DNA of 64,000 bases from CAIQQQ01 sp040399685 (GTDB lineage Bacteria > Pseudomonadota > Alphaproteobacteria > Acetobacterales > Acetobacteraceae): assembly GCA_040399685.1 (NCBI GenBank), contig JBBART010000011.1, forward strand, positions 1 to 64,000, written 5' to 3'. Numbering within the stretch: the stretch's first letter is position 1; each line of letters opens with the position of its first letter. Below are positions 34,814 through 44,273 of this stretch, in pieces. Below the pieces are notes generated by a model that saw only the letters and a program-made list of their open reading frames with translations, did no database searches and was not told where the DNA came from. Both the position numbers and the translations under genes were made by a program.

Positions 34814-35835
34814 GCCGCCCTGCTGTGGCCGCTGCCTGGCTGTGCGATGAGGCACGCGGCCTGATGGGTGTCGGAAACGCTTGCCAGCATCGGCGGCGTG
34901 TCTGAGCACACAGGTTCGGCCAAGGCGCAGCGGGGATGAAAGCGACAACCCGAAGGTGGGTTCACGGGGTTTGGCGGATCGCCCATCAACGGCGGCTCGG
35001 TGCGACGCATGTCCGGGTCCATCGACGGCCGGCTGGCCAGCAGGGCCGTGGTGTAGGGATGGGCGGGAGCATCGTAGATGGAATCAACCGGCCCGATTTC
35101 GACCACCTGGCCGAGATACATGACCAGCACTCGATCGGCGATGAATTGCACCACGTTCAGATCGTGGCTGATGAACAAATAGCTGAGGTCGAACTGCGCC
35201 TTCACATCTACCAGCAGGTTCAACACCTGCGCTTCGACCGATTTATCCAAAGCCGAGACAGGTTCATCAAGAATGATCAGGCGTGGCCGCAATGCCAGGG
35301 CGCGGGCGATGTTCACCCGCTGGCGCTGGCCGCCGGACAGTTCATGCGGATAGCGCTGCGCGAACTGATCGGGTGCGAGGCCCACGGCATCGAGTAGATC
35401 GCGCACCCGCATGCGCGTGGCCGCCTGTGCCAGACCATGCACGCGGGGCGCGAAGCCGATTGATTCGGCGATGGTCAGACGTGGGTTCAGCGAGGCGTAG
35501 CTGTCCTGGAAGACCATCTGTACTTGCCGACGATATTCCTTCAGTGCCAGGCCGCCCGGCCCCACATGCTCACCGTCAAAGATCACCTCGCCGGCGGTGG
35601 GTTCCACCAGCGCCATGATGAGGCGGGACGTTGTGGATTTTCCGCAGCCTGATTCGCCAACAATGCCCAGCGTCTCGCCCTTGCGGAGCGCGAAATCCAC
35701 CCCGTCCACCGCGCGCACCACCGGGCCGGCCTTGCCAAACAATCCGGCCGGTTTGCCGAAATGCTTCGTCAGCCCCCGCACGAGCAACAACGGCTGCGCC
35801 GGGCCACCGACATCGACGCCACGTTCCAGGGTCAT
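34810..35835 (-). CDS. Peptide-type ABC transporter ATPase (DppF-like)
   Basis: The second ATPase, 341 residues. It has Walker A GESGCGKSTTS, Q-loop MVFQDSYASLNP (the ASLNPR form is diagnostic of DppF/OppF), signature LSGGQRQRV, Walker B IILDEPVSALD and ISHDLN. The C-terminal zinc-type cysteines appear in GCRFHPRCALAEPVC. ATG 35835 is preferred to an upstream TTG (35844). Read to its original stop, the preceding binding-protein gene would end one base before this ATG, which supports the start. Confidence 0.92.
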   Translation of the reverse strand: MTLERGVDVGGPAQPLLLVRGLTKHFGKPAGLFGKAGPVVRAVDGVDFALRKGETLGIVGESGCGKSTTSRLIMALVEPTAGEVIFDGEHVGPGGLALKEYRRQVQMVFQDSYASLNPRLTIAESIGFAPRVHGLAQAATRMRVRDLLDAVGLAPDQFAQRYPHELSGGQRQRVNIARALALRPRLIILDEPVSALDKSVEAQVLNLLVDVKAQFDLSYLFISHDLNVVQFIADRVLVMYLGQVVEIGPVDSIYDAPAHPYTTALLASRPSMDPDMRRTEPPLMGDPPNPVNPPSGCRFHPRCALAEPVCSDTPPMLASVSDTHQAACLIAQPGSGHSRAA

Positions 35836-35836
35836 G

Positions 35837-35935
35837 TCATCCAAGTGTGGTCAGGTCCTGAAACCAATGTTGCGCCTGGACGTATTCCTTCACGCGCGGC
35901 GACAGCGCGTGCGGGTTGGTGTCGTGAACAACCTA
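35837..35935 (-). pseudogene. In-frame C-terminal remainder of the binding-protein gene beyond the TAG
   Basis: 31 sense codons after the TAG read VVHDTNPHALSPRVKEYVQA then QHWFQDLTTLG, ending in TGA at 35837. This matches the ending of the paralogue (IVHDLNPRAMSKRVTGF... SWFVDLSL). The stop codon stands where the paralogue has an aromatic residue; TGG or TAC/TAT would differ by one base. Confidence 0.8.
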
Positions 35936-37453
35936 GACCTGGACGGCATCGTCGACCACGATCTCGTGGATGCGCGCCAGCATTTTGTCCTGCTCACCGA
36001 CATCGAACGTGCTAGTGACGGCGGCGCACAGCCTGTCCACCTCGGGGTTGCGATAATGGCTCCAGTTCACGCCGGCCGGGGCGATCTGGTTGGAGGCATA
36101 GAAGCGCAAGATCGCGTAAAACGGATCAGACGTGACATAGGCGATGTTGTTGGCGGTGATGCCCTTCAGCATGTCGTCCGCAGCACCGCGGCGCCAGGCG
36201 GTGTAGAGCACTTCAAGCTCCACCGGCTGCAACTCCATCTGTATGCCGATTTCCGCCCAGCTTTGCTGAATGTATTCGTTGATCGGCATCGACAGCATTT
36301 GCCCGGCGCCGGACGTGGCTACCATGAACTTGGTCTTGAGCGGATTGCTCTTGGAATAGCCGGCATCGGACACCAGCTTCCGCGCCGCATCCATATCGTA
36401 TTTGATCTGGAAGGTGGGCTTGCCGAACCACGGGCTGGATTTGTCCACCTGGCCATACGCAGGCTTCGCCAAACCGCCCATTAACTGCACGATCGCATCG
36501 CGATCCACGGCCAGATTGGCAGCCTTGCGCAGGCGTATATCGCGCCAGGGGCTGCCTTCCAGCATCGACAGATGGTAGTTCCACACATGCGGCGTGACAT
36601 TGCCGACGATGCGCATGCCGCGGCTTTGCAACTGCGCCACGGCATCCGGCGCTGGGGTTTCGATCAAGTCCAACTGTCCGGACAGCAGGGCATTGGTGCG
36701 GCCGAGATCCTCCGGCGCGCACACCAGCACCAGGCGATCGAGCTTGGGAATGCGGGACTTGTCCCAGTAGTCCGGGTTGCGCAGCAATTCCACGCGGGTG
36801 CGCGGCACCAGGGTGCCCATTTCGAACGGGCCGGTGCCGGACGGGGCGAAGCCGAACTTCTCCCAGCTTCCGCCGAGCTTTTCGTATTGCGCGGGGGAGG
36901 AGACGAGGAACCACAACAACTGATAGGGGAACAGTGCGTCGATGGCCTTGGTGGTGACCTGCACTGTCATGGCATCGAGTTTCTTCCACGATGCGACGGA
37001 GGGCAGGCGTGGCTTTACCTGGGCTGACTGTGCGTTGTCGAAATGCTTTGCCTGCGGATTAAGCACTTTTTCGAAATTCCACACCACGGCGTCTGGATCG
37101 AGCAGGGAGCCGTCGTGGAATTTCACGCCTTCGCGCAGCTTGAAAACCCAGTTCTTTTTATCTGCCGGGTCCGTTTCCCACGATGTGGCCAAGGCGGGCA
37201 CCAGCTTGCCGGGCCGGTCGGCCACGTTCATTTCCCAGCCGACCAGCGGGTCGTACAGGGTGAAGCCGGTGAACTGATAGGCGCCGGCACCGCGGTTCGG
37301 CTGGCCGGTGGTCAACGGCACATCGGCCAGCGCCATGCCGTAGCGCAGCACACGCTCGGATTGGGCATGAACTTTGCCCGGCGCGACGCTCGCGGCGGCA
37401 AGCGCTCCCGTGGCGGTTAGAAGTGTGCGGCGTGGCAAAATAAGCTTCGTCAT
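35933..37453 (-). CDS. Peptide-type ABC substrate-binding protein (family 5), interrupted near its C-terminus
   Basis: First gene of the dpp-like operon, 506 residues up to a TAG. It has a twin-arginine-like signal (PRRTLLTATGALAAASVAPG, then KVHAQ) and the family marker VKFHDGSLLDPDAVVWNFE. The domain is recognisable to IVVDDAVQV, where TAG (35933-35935) stops the frame. The same frame continues for 31 sense codons with the expected family ending (HDTNPHALSPRVKEYVQAQ then HWFQDL). The missing tail normally helps complete the first lobe, so the product is probably unstable unless TAG is read through. The intact paralogue lies at the operon's other end. Confidence 0.85.
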   Translation of the reverse strand: MTKLILPRRTLLTATGALAAASVAPGKVHAQSERVLRYGMALADVPLTTGQPNRGAGAYQFTGFTLYDPLVGWEMNVADRPGKLVPALATSWETDPADKKNWVFKLREGVKFHDGSLLDPDAVVWNFEKVLNPQAKHFDNAQSAQVKPRLPSVASWKKLDAMTVQVTTKAIDALFPYQLLWFLVSSPAQYEKLGGSWEKFGFAPSGTGPFEMGTLVPRTRVELLRNPDYWDKSRIPKLDRLVLVCAPEDLGRTNALLSGQLDLIETPAPDAVAQLQSRGMRIVGNVTPHVWNYHLSMLEGSPWRDIRLRKAANLAVDRDAIVQLMGGLAKPAYGQVDKSSPWFGKPTFQIKYDMDAARKLVSDAGYSKSNPLKTKFMVATSGAGQMLSMPINEYIQQSWAEIGIQMELQPVELEVLYTAWRRGAADDMLKGITANNIAYVTSDPFYAILRFYASNQIAPAGVNWSHYRNPEVDRLCAAVTSTFDVGEQDKMLARIHEIVVDDAVQV

Positions 37454-37587
37454 CGGGGGAGCCTTCTCGACAGCGGCCAACGGACGACGCACCGGCGCCC
37501 TGATGAAGTCTTAGCAAATCTTGTGCCGTGCGGTTTTCCACGTTCATCAGCCTTGACGGGAGGCACCGCCACGCGCACCTCACGTCC
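37454..37587. promoter_or_regulatory. Divergent intergenic region between the dpp-like operon and sufE
   Basis: About 134 bp between two divergent start codons, so it must contain both promoters. I cannot fix the promoter boxes. An AT-rich stretch around 37504-37520 (GATGAAGTCTTAGCAAATC) is the most likely core region. Confidence 0.4.
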
Positions 37588-38034
37588 ATGACCGACCCAT
37601 TTCTCGCCCCTGAAGACGACACCGCCGTCACCGCCATCGCCGCTATCGGCGAGGAGCTGGACGTGTTCGATGACTGGATGGACCGCTACCAGCACATTAT
37701 CGAGTTGGGCCGGAAACTGCCGTCCTTTCCCGATGCCTGGAAGAACGACGATCACCGCGTGCCCGGCTGCCAAAGCCAGGTGTGGTTCGAGGCCGTGATG
37801 CGGGACGGGCGGCTGTATTTTGCCGGCGCGTCGGATGCGGCCATCGTCTCGGGCCTGGTCGCGCTGTTGCTGCGGGTTTATTCGGGCCGAACGCCGGCTG
37901 AGATTGGCGCTACAGACCCGGTGTTCCTCAAGGATCTCGGCCTGTTGGGCGCCCTTTCCACCAATCGCGGCAACGGCATTGCCTCCATGGCGCGCAAGGT
38001 GCGCGAAGTGGCCGCCTTGCAGATTGCCAGCTGA
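37588..38034 (+). CDS. sufE: SufE family cysteine desulfuration protein
   Basis: Sulfur acceptor partner of a cysteine desulfurase in Fe-S cluster assembly. The 148-residue protein has the family hallmark HRVPGCQSQVWF with the sulfur-carrying cysteine at residue 61, preceded by ELGRKLPSFPD. The length is normal. ATG 37588 is used; upstream in-frame codons give an unrelated tail. No sufS or other suf gene is adjacent, so it acts with genes elsewhere. It is followed after 12 bp by an MFS gene on the same strand. Confidence 0.92.
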   Translation: MTDPFLAPEDDTAVTAIAAIGEELDVFDDWMDRYQHIIELGRKLPSFPDAWKNDDHRVPGCQSQVWFEAVMRDGRLYFAGASDAAIVSGLVALLLRVYSGRTPAEIGATDPVFLKDLGLLGALSTNRGNGIASMARKVREVAALQIAS

Positions 38035-38046
38035 AGCCGGGCCGTT

Positions 38047-39183
38047 ATGCGGGCTGCCTTCCTGATCGCTGCCTGCACGTCGGGCATGTATGCGGCCAAC
38101 GGCGTGAACATGGCGTTTCTGGCCGTTCTGTTGTCAGCGCGCGGGCTGACGGCGACTGATATCACGCTGGCGCTTGGGATGTCGCAGCTTGTGCGCGTGG
38201 CGGCCGGGCCGGTCTGGGGGATGGCGGCCGATCGAATTGGCAGCGTGCGCGTGGTTTTGGCCGTGGCGTCGCTGGTGGCGGGTGTGGCGGCTTTGGCGTT
38301 GCTGTCATTGAACGGATTTTGGCCGTTGCTGGGCATGGTGCTGCTGTCCAGCGCGGCTGCGAGTGCGCTGATGCCGCTGTCTGATACACTGACCCTGGCG
38401 GCGGCCCGATTGCTTAACTTCGATTTTGGGCGGGTGCGGGCCGCGGGCTCTGGCGCGTTCATCGTGGGCGCCATGGGGGCGGGCTTTGCGGTGGCGGTGT
38501 TTGGCAGCAATTCGATCGCGTGGTTGATGGCCGCTGGCTATGGGGTGTCGATCGCGGTGCTGCCTTTGGTGCCGGAAGCCCGCGCCGTGCGCACGAACGA
38601 GGTGGCCGTGGCGCTGCCGAGCCCGCTGACGATTCCGGCGTTTCGGCTGATGCTGGGCAGTTCGGTGCTGATCCAGGGGGCGCACGCTGCGTATTACGCG
38701 TTGTCGACGCTGCATTGGCGCGCTGCCGGCCTGTCGGACGAGGTGGTCGGGTTGCTCTGGGCGGAGGGTGTTCTGGCCGAGATTATCGTGCTGATCACAT
38801 GCCGGCGGGTTGTGCAGCGGCTTGGCCCTGCCAAACTGATCGCCATCAGCGCCGTGGGTTCGGTGATTCGCTGGATCGGCACGGCGTTGTTTGTGGACCC
38901 GCTGGTGCTGGCGGTGTTGCAGCCTTTGCACGCGGTGTCGTTCACGCTGCAATATCTGGCGTCCATCCAGATCATGACGCATTGCGTGCCTGGGCGCAGG
39001 GCCGCCTCGGCCCAGAGCCTGAATGCGGCGCTGGGCGTGGCCGGGCCCACCGGGGTGGTGATGTTCCTGTCGGGTCTCATCTACACGCAGATAGGCGGCC
39101 ATGTGTTTTTGTTCATGGCCGGTATCGCCGCGTGCAGCATGTTCCTGGTGCCCGGCTTGAAGCGGCGGGTGGCCTGGCGTTGA
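38047..39183 (+). CDS. MFS transporter, phenylpropionate-permease (HcaT)-like
   Basis: The 378-residue protein has about twelve TM helices of the MFS_1_like type. Markers are LGMSQLVRVAAGPVWGMAAD in the loop between helices 2 and 3 and the family-typical AYYALSTLHWRAAGLSD in the second half. HcaT-like proteins are named for 3-phenylpropionate uptake, but many members have unknown substrates. ATG 38047 starts directly before the first helix. It probably shares a transcript with sufE; the neighbour downstream is convergent at 3 bp distance. Confidence 0.8.
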   Translation: MRAAFLIAACTSGMYAANGVNMAFLAVLLSARGLTATDITLALGMSQLVRVAAGPVWGMAADRIGSVRVVLAVASLVAGVAALALLSLNGFWPLLGMVLLSSAAASALMPLSDTLTLAAARLLNFDFGRVRAAGSGAFIVGAMGAGFAVAVFGSNSIAWLMAAGYGVSIAVLPLVPEARAVRTNEVAVALPSPLTIPAFRLMLGSSVLIQGAHAAYYALSTLHWRAAGLSDEVVGLLWAEGVLAEIIVLITCRRVVQRLGPAKLIAISAVGSVIRWIGTALFVDPLVLAVLQPLHAVSFTLQYLASIQIMTHCVPGRRAASAQSLNAALGVAGPTGVVMFLSGLIYTQIGGHVFLFMAGIAACSMFLVPGLKRRVAWR

Positions 39184-39186
39184 GCT

Positions 39187-40659
39187 TTACTTCTTGCCGC
39201 CCACTCCCGGAATCATCGCGCTGAGGTCGGTGTCGTTCACCATAACGGCGTTGTCCTGATAGGTGATGTTCCAGACGGTGTCGGCGCCATCTTGTTTGCC
39301 GATGCCCTTGAGGAAGATCAGCACGGGGGCAATCGGCTTGAGATCCGGCGTGGTGTTGGCGGTTTTGATCAAGGCGTCCAATCCCTTGACTGTGATTTCC
39401 GCTTCGCCGGTGATGTCGGTCAGGCCTGCGATATCCAGCGAGCCGGTGCTGGTCAGGCTGGCGCGGCCCAGGTCGATGGCCAGTTCGTCGATTGCGATTT
39501 CAAGTGGGCCGGCGCCCAGCAGGGCAATCGCGGCTTCCTGTAGCTCTGCCATGTCCTTCGAATCGCTGTCCACCGCACGCAGCATCAGCTTGATGAGGTC
39601 TTCGCTCGGCACGCCGGACACGCGCGGCTTGACGGTGATCTTGCGGGGCAGATAATCGCGGTAGATGCCCTTTGGAACTTCCGGGGAATCCAGGCCTTCG
39701 ACCGAAAATGTGCTGGTCAGTTGAAGCTTGCCGTCCTCCACGCCCATCTTGGCGCCAAATCCGGCGCGCGCGATGGTGCCGGTGTGGCCGTCCGCGGTGA
39801 AGGCGATCGACTCCAGCGTCTGACTGGCCTCCAGCCCCGCGAACATGTCACGCAACGCGAAAATGACCGTGCGCGCCTGGGTGCGCTGTTCAGGGTTGAG
39901 GCTGTCCTTGGTGGCGGCCAGAGTGGGAAGCAGGGCGGCCAGACCGCGGCTGAGAGCCGCAAGGCTGGCGGGGGAGACGGATTTGATGTTGCTGGACGTG
40001 CGGGACTTTTCGATCGTGTAGTTGGCCGCCTCACCCGGCTTGCCGGGGAAGGACGTGGCCGATTTCTCCGCCGTCCCTTCCGTTGTCACATTGATCTTGC
40101 CATCGCCTGTCGGCTGCCAGATCGAATGGTTTGATGTGCGCGCGGTGAGGGACGTTGAGTTGGCGCTGGCAATCCGCAACCCCGTGACAATGCTGTCAAA
40201 TGAGGAACTGGTGGCGAAGCTGGGGTCCAGCACGCCGTGAAATTCCTGTTTGGTGGCGGAAAACTCGAAATTCTGTACTGCGCTGAGGCTCTCTGTCGTC
40301 ATGTCCTTCGGCAGGTTCAGGGTGACGGGCGACGGCAGCGCCAGATCATCCAGCGCAAAGCGGTCGCCATCGAGCTTTTTGGCCTTTAGCGTGATGGCTT
40401 GATTGGGAGCGATCAGACCATTCGCCGTCAGCGCTTGGGGCGCCGGCACGGTGATGTCGAAATGATCACCGGCAGCGGTCACTTGCACCGGGCGGGGCCC
40501 TACGTCGAGCGCTGGGCTGACGAGGCTGGCCATCCAACCGCGCAATTGCGCCTCCAGCGCCGATGCATCGGCTGCGTTGACATCTGCGGCATGGGCACCT
40601 GCGCCGTGGATGAGGCCACCGAACAAGGCCAGCGTAGCGAGGAGGCGGGATGACGACAT
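39187..40659 (-). CDS. Exported protein of unknown function, beta-rich
   Basis: The 490-residue protein has a clear signal peptide (MSSSRLLATLALFGGLIHGA then GAHAAD) and a long periplasmic body rich in alternating hydrophobic and polar residues (for example GRASLTSTGSLDIAGLTDI and TGEAEITVKGLDALI). It has no cysteine pattern, TM helix or lipobox. The tail with repeated D-I-x-G resembles AsmA/TamB-style or DUF2125-like beta assemblies, but I cannot assign a family. It is 90 bp downstream of livF on the same strand. Confidence 0.65.
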   Translation of the reverse strand: MSSSRLLATLALFGGLIHGAGAHAADVNAADASALEAQLRGWMASLVSPALDVGPRPVQVTAAGDHFDITVPAPQALTANGLIAPNQAITLKAKKLDGDRFALDDLALPSPVTLNLPKDMTTESLSAVQNFEFSATKQEFHGVLDPSFATSSSFDSIVTGLRIASANSTSLTARTSNHSIWQPTGDGKINVTTEGTAEKSATSFPGKPGEAANYTIEKSRTSSNIKSVSPASLAALSRGLAALLPTLAATKDSLNPEQRTQARTVIFALRDMFAGLEASQTLESIAFTADGHTGTIARAGFGAKMGVEDGKLQLTSTFSVEGLDSPEVPKGIYRDYLPRKITVKPRVSGVPSEDLIKLMLRAVDSDSKDMAELQEAAIALLGAGPLEIAIDELAIDLGRASLTSTGSLDIAGLTDITGEAEITVKGLDALIKTANTTPDLKPIAPVLIFLKGIGKQDGADTVWNITYQDNAVMVNDTDLSAMIPGVGGKK

Positions 40660-40749
40660 TGAAAGCGTCCCTTTTTACGAAGCAGGTGGCGCCACCCTAA
40701 TCAAACGCCGAACTTGTCGCCAGTATCGCCCCAAATTATGAACAACAGG

Positions 40750-41472
40750 TCAAGCAGGAGCGGTGCCGAGATACATCGAGACAATTCTTGGATCGGCTGC
40801 AAGCTGGGCGCTGTCGCCCTCCAGGGTCACCCGGCCCATTTCCAGCACATAGGCGTGGTCCGAAATCGCCAGTGCGGCACGGGCGTTCTGTTCCACCAGC
40901 AGGATGGCCACCCCGCTGGCGCGCAGGCCGGCGATGGTGTGGAAGATGTCACGCACAATCAGCGGCGCGAGCCCCAGGCTGGGTTCATCCAGCATCAACA
41001 GCGCCGGGCGGGCCATCAGGGCGCGGGCCATCGCCAGCATCTGCCGCTCGCCGCCGGACATGGTGCCGGCCAACTGACGGCGGCGCTGGGCCAGCCTTGG
41101 GAACAGCGCGTAGCATTCGTCCATCGCCCGCAGCGACGCCGCCCGGCCCTCGGCGCGATGGCGGAAGCCGCCGAGGCGCAGGTTTTCGGCCACCGTCATG
41201 GTGGGGAACAGTTCGCGCTTTTCCGGCACCAGCGACATGCCGCGCTCCACGCGCGTTTCCACCGATGCCCGGGTGATGTCCGCGTTGCCGAGCGTCACGC
41301 GGCCTTTGGCGGGCAGGATGCCGGCGATGGCAGCGAGAATGGTGGTCTTGCCGGCGCCGTTTGGGCCGATCACCGTCACGATCTGCCCGGCCGCGACGCG
41401 CAACGATACGCCGGACACGGCCGCGATGCCGCCATAGGCCACCGTGAGGTCGTCTATTTGCAACAGGCTCAT
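40750..41472 (-). CDS. livF: Branched-chain amino acid-type ABC ATPase LivF, cluster 1
   Basis: A 240-residue ATPase with Walker A GPNGAGKTT, signature MSGGERQML, Walker B LLMLDEPSLGLAP and LVEQNARAAL; the SLGLAP and EQN forms are diagnostic of LivF. ATG 41472 overlaps the stop of the livM-livG fusion (ATGA). It ends the minus-strand cluster livJ-livH-livMG-livF. The substrate could be an amino acid, amide or urea-like compound. Confidence 0.92.
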   Translation of the reverse strand: MSLLQIDDLTVAYGGIAAVSGVSLRVAAGQIVTVIGPNGAGKTTILAAIAGILPAKGRVTLGNADITRASVETRVERGMSLVPEKRELFPTMTVAENLRLGGFRHRAEGRAASLRAMDECYALFPRLAQRRRQLAGTMSGGERQMLAMARALMARPALLMLDEPSLGLAPLIVRDIFHTIAGLRASGVAILLVEQNARAALAISDHAYVLEMGRVTLEGDSAQLAADPRIVSMYLGTAPA

Positions 41473-43223
41473 GCGGGGCTGCCCAGATAGGCCTCGATCA
41501 CCGCCGGATCGTTACGAACCACGGCTGGCGCGCCCTCGGCGATGCGGGTGCCGAAATCCATCACCACCAGGCGATCGGCCAGATTCATCACGAAATCCAT
41601 GTCGTGTTCCACCAGCAGGATGGCCATGCCGTCGGCCGCGAGATGGCGCAGCAATTGGACCAAGGCCTGTTTCTCGGCGTGGCGCAGCCCGGCGGCCGGT
41701 TCGTCCAGCAGCAGCACCGCCGGGTCCACGCACAAGGCGCGGGCGATCTCCACGATGCGTTGCTGGCCGAGGGCGAGGCTGGTGGCGGGACGGTCGGCCA
41801 GATCGAGCAGGCCGACGCGGTCCAGTTGCCGGGCGGCTTCGGCGAACAGCGCGGCCTCCTCGGCGCGGTCCAGCCGCAGCAGGGCCGCAAGCGGCGTGGC
41901 GCGGCCGCGCAGATGGGCGCCGATCGCCACGTTCTCGATCACTGACATGCTGGCGACGAGCTTTACGTGCTGGAAGCTGCGGGCCACGCCGGCGCGGGCC
42001 ATCGCGGGGGCGGGTTGGCCCGTCATGTCCTGGCCGGCGAGGCGAAATGTGCCGGCGCTGGGCTGGTCAACGCCGGTGAGCAGGTTGAAGCTGGTGCTTT
42101 TGCCGGCGCCGTTCGGGCCGATCAGCCCCAGGATTTCACCGGCCGCGAGGGTGAGGGACAGATCGGCCACTGCCACCAGCCCGCCGAAATTCTTGCGCAG
42201 GCCGACAACGTCCAGAATCGGTGCGCCGGGAGCACGCGGCGCGCGCTGTGGCAGGGGCGATGCCTGCGCCTTGTGGTGTCGGGGCGTGCGGCTTTTGGCC
42301 AATAGCGGCCAAAGACCTTGTGGCGCCACCTGCAACACCAGCACCAGCAGCCCGCCGAACACGATGATCTCGAAATTGCCGGACGTGCCGAGCAGCTTTG
42401 GCAGCCAGTCCTGCAGCCGGTCATTGACCAGCACTACCAGCGCGGCCCCCAGTATCGCGCCGGGCACATGCGCCACGCCGCCGACCACCGTCATTAATAG
42501 ATATTGGATGCTGGCGTTCAGCCCGAACGGCGTGGGGTTCACGGCGCGTTGCAGATGCGCGAACAGCCAGCCTGCCACGCCTGCCAGGATGGCGGCATAC
42601 ACGAAGGCCAGCATCCGCGCCTGCGCCACGTTCACGCCGCAGCTTGCCGCGGCCACGGCCCCGCCGCGCAACGCCCGAATTGCGCGGCCCCATCGGCTGT
42701 TCAGGAGATTGCCGGTCGCCACCACCGCCACCACCAGCGCCGCGCCGATCAGCGTGAAGGACAGCCTCACGTCGATCAGCTTCAGGCCGCCGATGGACAA
42801 GGGCGGAATGCCGGAAATCCCGTCATTGCGGCCGACCAGATCGAGATTGCCGAACAGATAGAACAGGCTGACGCTCCATGCGATTGTGCACAGCGCCAGA
42901 TAGTGCCCGGACAGCCGCAGCGTGATCGCCCCGATTGCCAGCGCCGCCACGGCAGCCGCCGCCATGGCCACCGGCAGGCCGAGCCAGGGCGACAGGCCGT
43001 ACTGGGTGGACAGGATGGCGGTGGCGTAGGCGCCGAATCCCGTGAAGCTGGCCTGGGCAAAGCTGGTCATGCCGCCAATGCCGGTCAGCACCACCAGGCC
43101 AATGGCGATGATGGCGGACATGCCGATGCCGTTGCCGAGCGTGACCCAGAACAGCGGCAGGCCGGGAATCCATGGCAACCCGGCGCAGAGCACCAGCGCC
43201 AGCACCCACCAATGGCGCGTCAT
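41469..43223 (-). CDS. LivM-LivG fusion: ABC permease plus ATPase, cluster 1
   Basis: The 584-residue fusion has an N-terminal LivM-type permease (about 1-310; marker GIGGMTSFAQASFTGFGAYA and the loop GRAIRALRGGAVAAASCGVN). It is joined by a basic/proline linker (about 310-345) to a LivG ATPase with GPNGAGKSTSFNLLTG, SLALGQQRIVEIARAL and LLLDEPAAGLRHAEK. In LivG the last motif is usually GLNxxE; here it reads GLRHAE. ATG 43223 overlaps the livH stop. A paralogous fusion of the same design lies at 47824. Confidence 0.9.
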   Translation of the reverse strand: MTRHWWVLALVLCAGLPWIPGLPLFWVTLGNGIGMSAIIAIGLVVLTGIGGMTSFAQASFTGFGAYATAILSTQYGLSPWLGLPVAMAAAAVAALAIGAITLRLSGHYLALCTIAWSVSLFYLFGNLDLVGRNDGISGIPPLSIGGLKLIDVRLSFTLIGAALVVAVVATGNLLNSRWGRAIRALRGGAVAAASCGVNVAQARMLAFVYAAILAGVAGWLFAHLQRAVNPTPFGLNASIQYLLMTVVGGVAHVPGAILGAALVVLVNDRLQDWLPKLLGTSGNFEIIVFGGLLVLVLQVAPQGLWPLLAKSRTPRHHKAQASPLPQRAPRAPGAPILDVVGLRKNFGGLVAVADLSLTLAAGEILGLIGPNGAGKSTSFNLLTGVDQPSAGTFRLAGQDMTGQPAPAMARAGVARSFQHVKLVASMSVIENVAIGAHLRGRATPLAALLRLDRAEEAALFAEAARQLDRVGLLDLADRPATSLALGQQRIVEIARALCVDPAVLLLDEPAAGLRHAEKQALVQLLRHLAADGMAILLVEHDMDFVMNLADRLVVMDFGTRIAEGAPAVVRNDPAVIEAYLGSPA

Positions 43224-44245
43224 TCCTCGTCCTCCACGGCCTTGTGTCGCCAGGAGCGCCACAGCAGAACCGGAATGATGACGGTGAAGACGATCACTTC
43301 CTTGAACGCGCTGGCCCAGAATGAGCTGAAGCTTTCAATGATGCCCACCAGCACCGCCGCCAGTACCGCCAGCGGATAGCTGGCCAGCCCGCCGACGATG
43401 GCGGCAACAAAGCCCTTCAGCCCGATCAGAAAGCCGCTGTCATAATAGATGGTCGTCAATGGCGCGATCAGCACGCCTGACAACGCGCCGATCAGCCCTG
43501 CCAGCGTGAAGGCGATCAGCCCGGATTGCTGGGTGCGAATGCCCACCAGCCGCGCGCCGAGCCGGTTCACCGCCACTGCCCGCAAGGCGGTGCCGAGCAG
43601 CGTGAATTCGAAGAACACGAACAGCGCGGCCATCAGCGCGGCCGCGAGGCCCACGATCCACAGCGATTGGCCGGTGACGATGATATCACCAAAACTCAGA
43701 ACGGCATCGGAGAACGCCGGGCCGCGTGAGCCTTCGGGGCCGAAGATCAGCAGGCCGATTCCGCCCAACGCCAGATGCGCGCCCACGGAGGCGATCAGCA
43801 GCACCAGAACCGACGCGTCGGCCAATGGCTGGAATGCGAGCCTGTAGAGATAGGGTGCCAGCGGCGCCGTGATGGCCATAGCCAGCAGCGCCTGCACCGC
43901 CGCGCCTGGCTTGAGCGGGGCGAGCCAGAGTGTAATGCCCGCGATGGCAGCCGGGAGGACCAGAGTTTCCAGCGCCAGCCACATCAAGGCGCGGCCTCGC
44001 GTCCCCCACATGGCCCGCAGGAACGCCGCAGCGCCCAGGCCCGCGAGCAGCAACAGGCTGGCGGGCACCTGCCCGCTATCCAGGGCTGCATAGGTGAGGG
44101 CCGCGAACGACACGAACTCGCCCATCGGGATCAGGATCACCCGCGTGACGGCGAACACGATCACCAGGCACAACGCCAGCAGCGCATAGAGCGCGCCGTT
44201 GACGATGCCGTCCTGGATCAGGATGAGCAGGATCGACAGATCCAT
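43220..44245 (-). CDS. Branched-chain amino acid-type ABC permease LivH, cluster 1
   Basis: A 341-residue membrane protein. The LivH pattern is seen in IQDGIVNGALYALLALCLVI, RVILIPMGEFVSFAAL and the C-terminal FVAAIVGGLASYPLAVLAAV. The sequence between about 95 and 130 is longer than in the second cluster's livH (291 residues). It overlaps the downstream fusion gene by 4 bases. The upstream binding-protein gene would end at 44274 in its restored frame, leaving 28 bp. Confidence 0.88.
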   Translation of the reverse strand: MDLSILLILIQDGIVNGALYALLALCLVIVFAVTRVILIPMGEFVSFAALTYAALDSGQVPASLLLLAGLGAAAFLRAMWGTRGRALMWLALETLVLPAAIAGITLWLAPLKPGAAVQALLAMAITAPLAPYLYRLAFQPLADASVLVLLIASVGAHLALGGIGLLIFGPEGSRGPAFSDAVLSFGDIIVTGQSLWIVGLAAALMAALFVFFEFTLLGTALRAVAVNRLGARLVGIRTQQSGLIAFTLAGLIGALSGVLIAPLTTIYYDSGFLIGLKGFVAAIVGGLASYPLAVLAAVLVGIIESFSSFWASAFKEVIVFTVIIPVLLWRSWRHKAVEDEE

Positions 44246-44273
44246 CTCGGTGTCGACCCCGCTTGTGTCAGGC

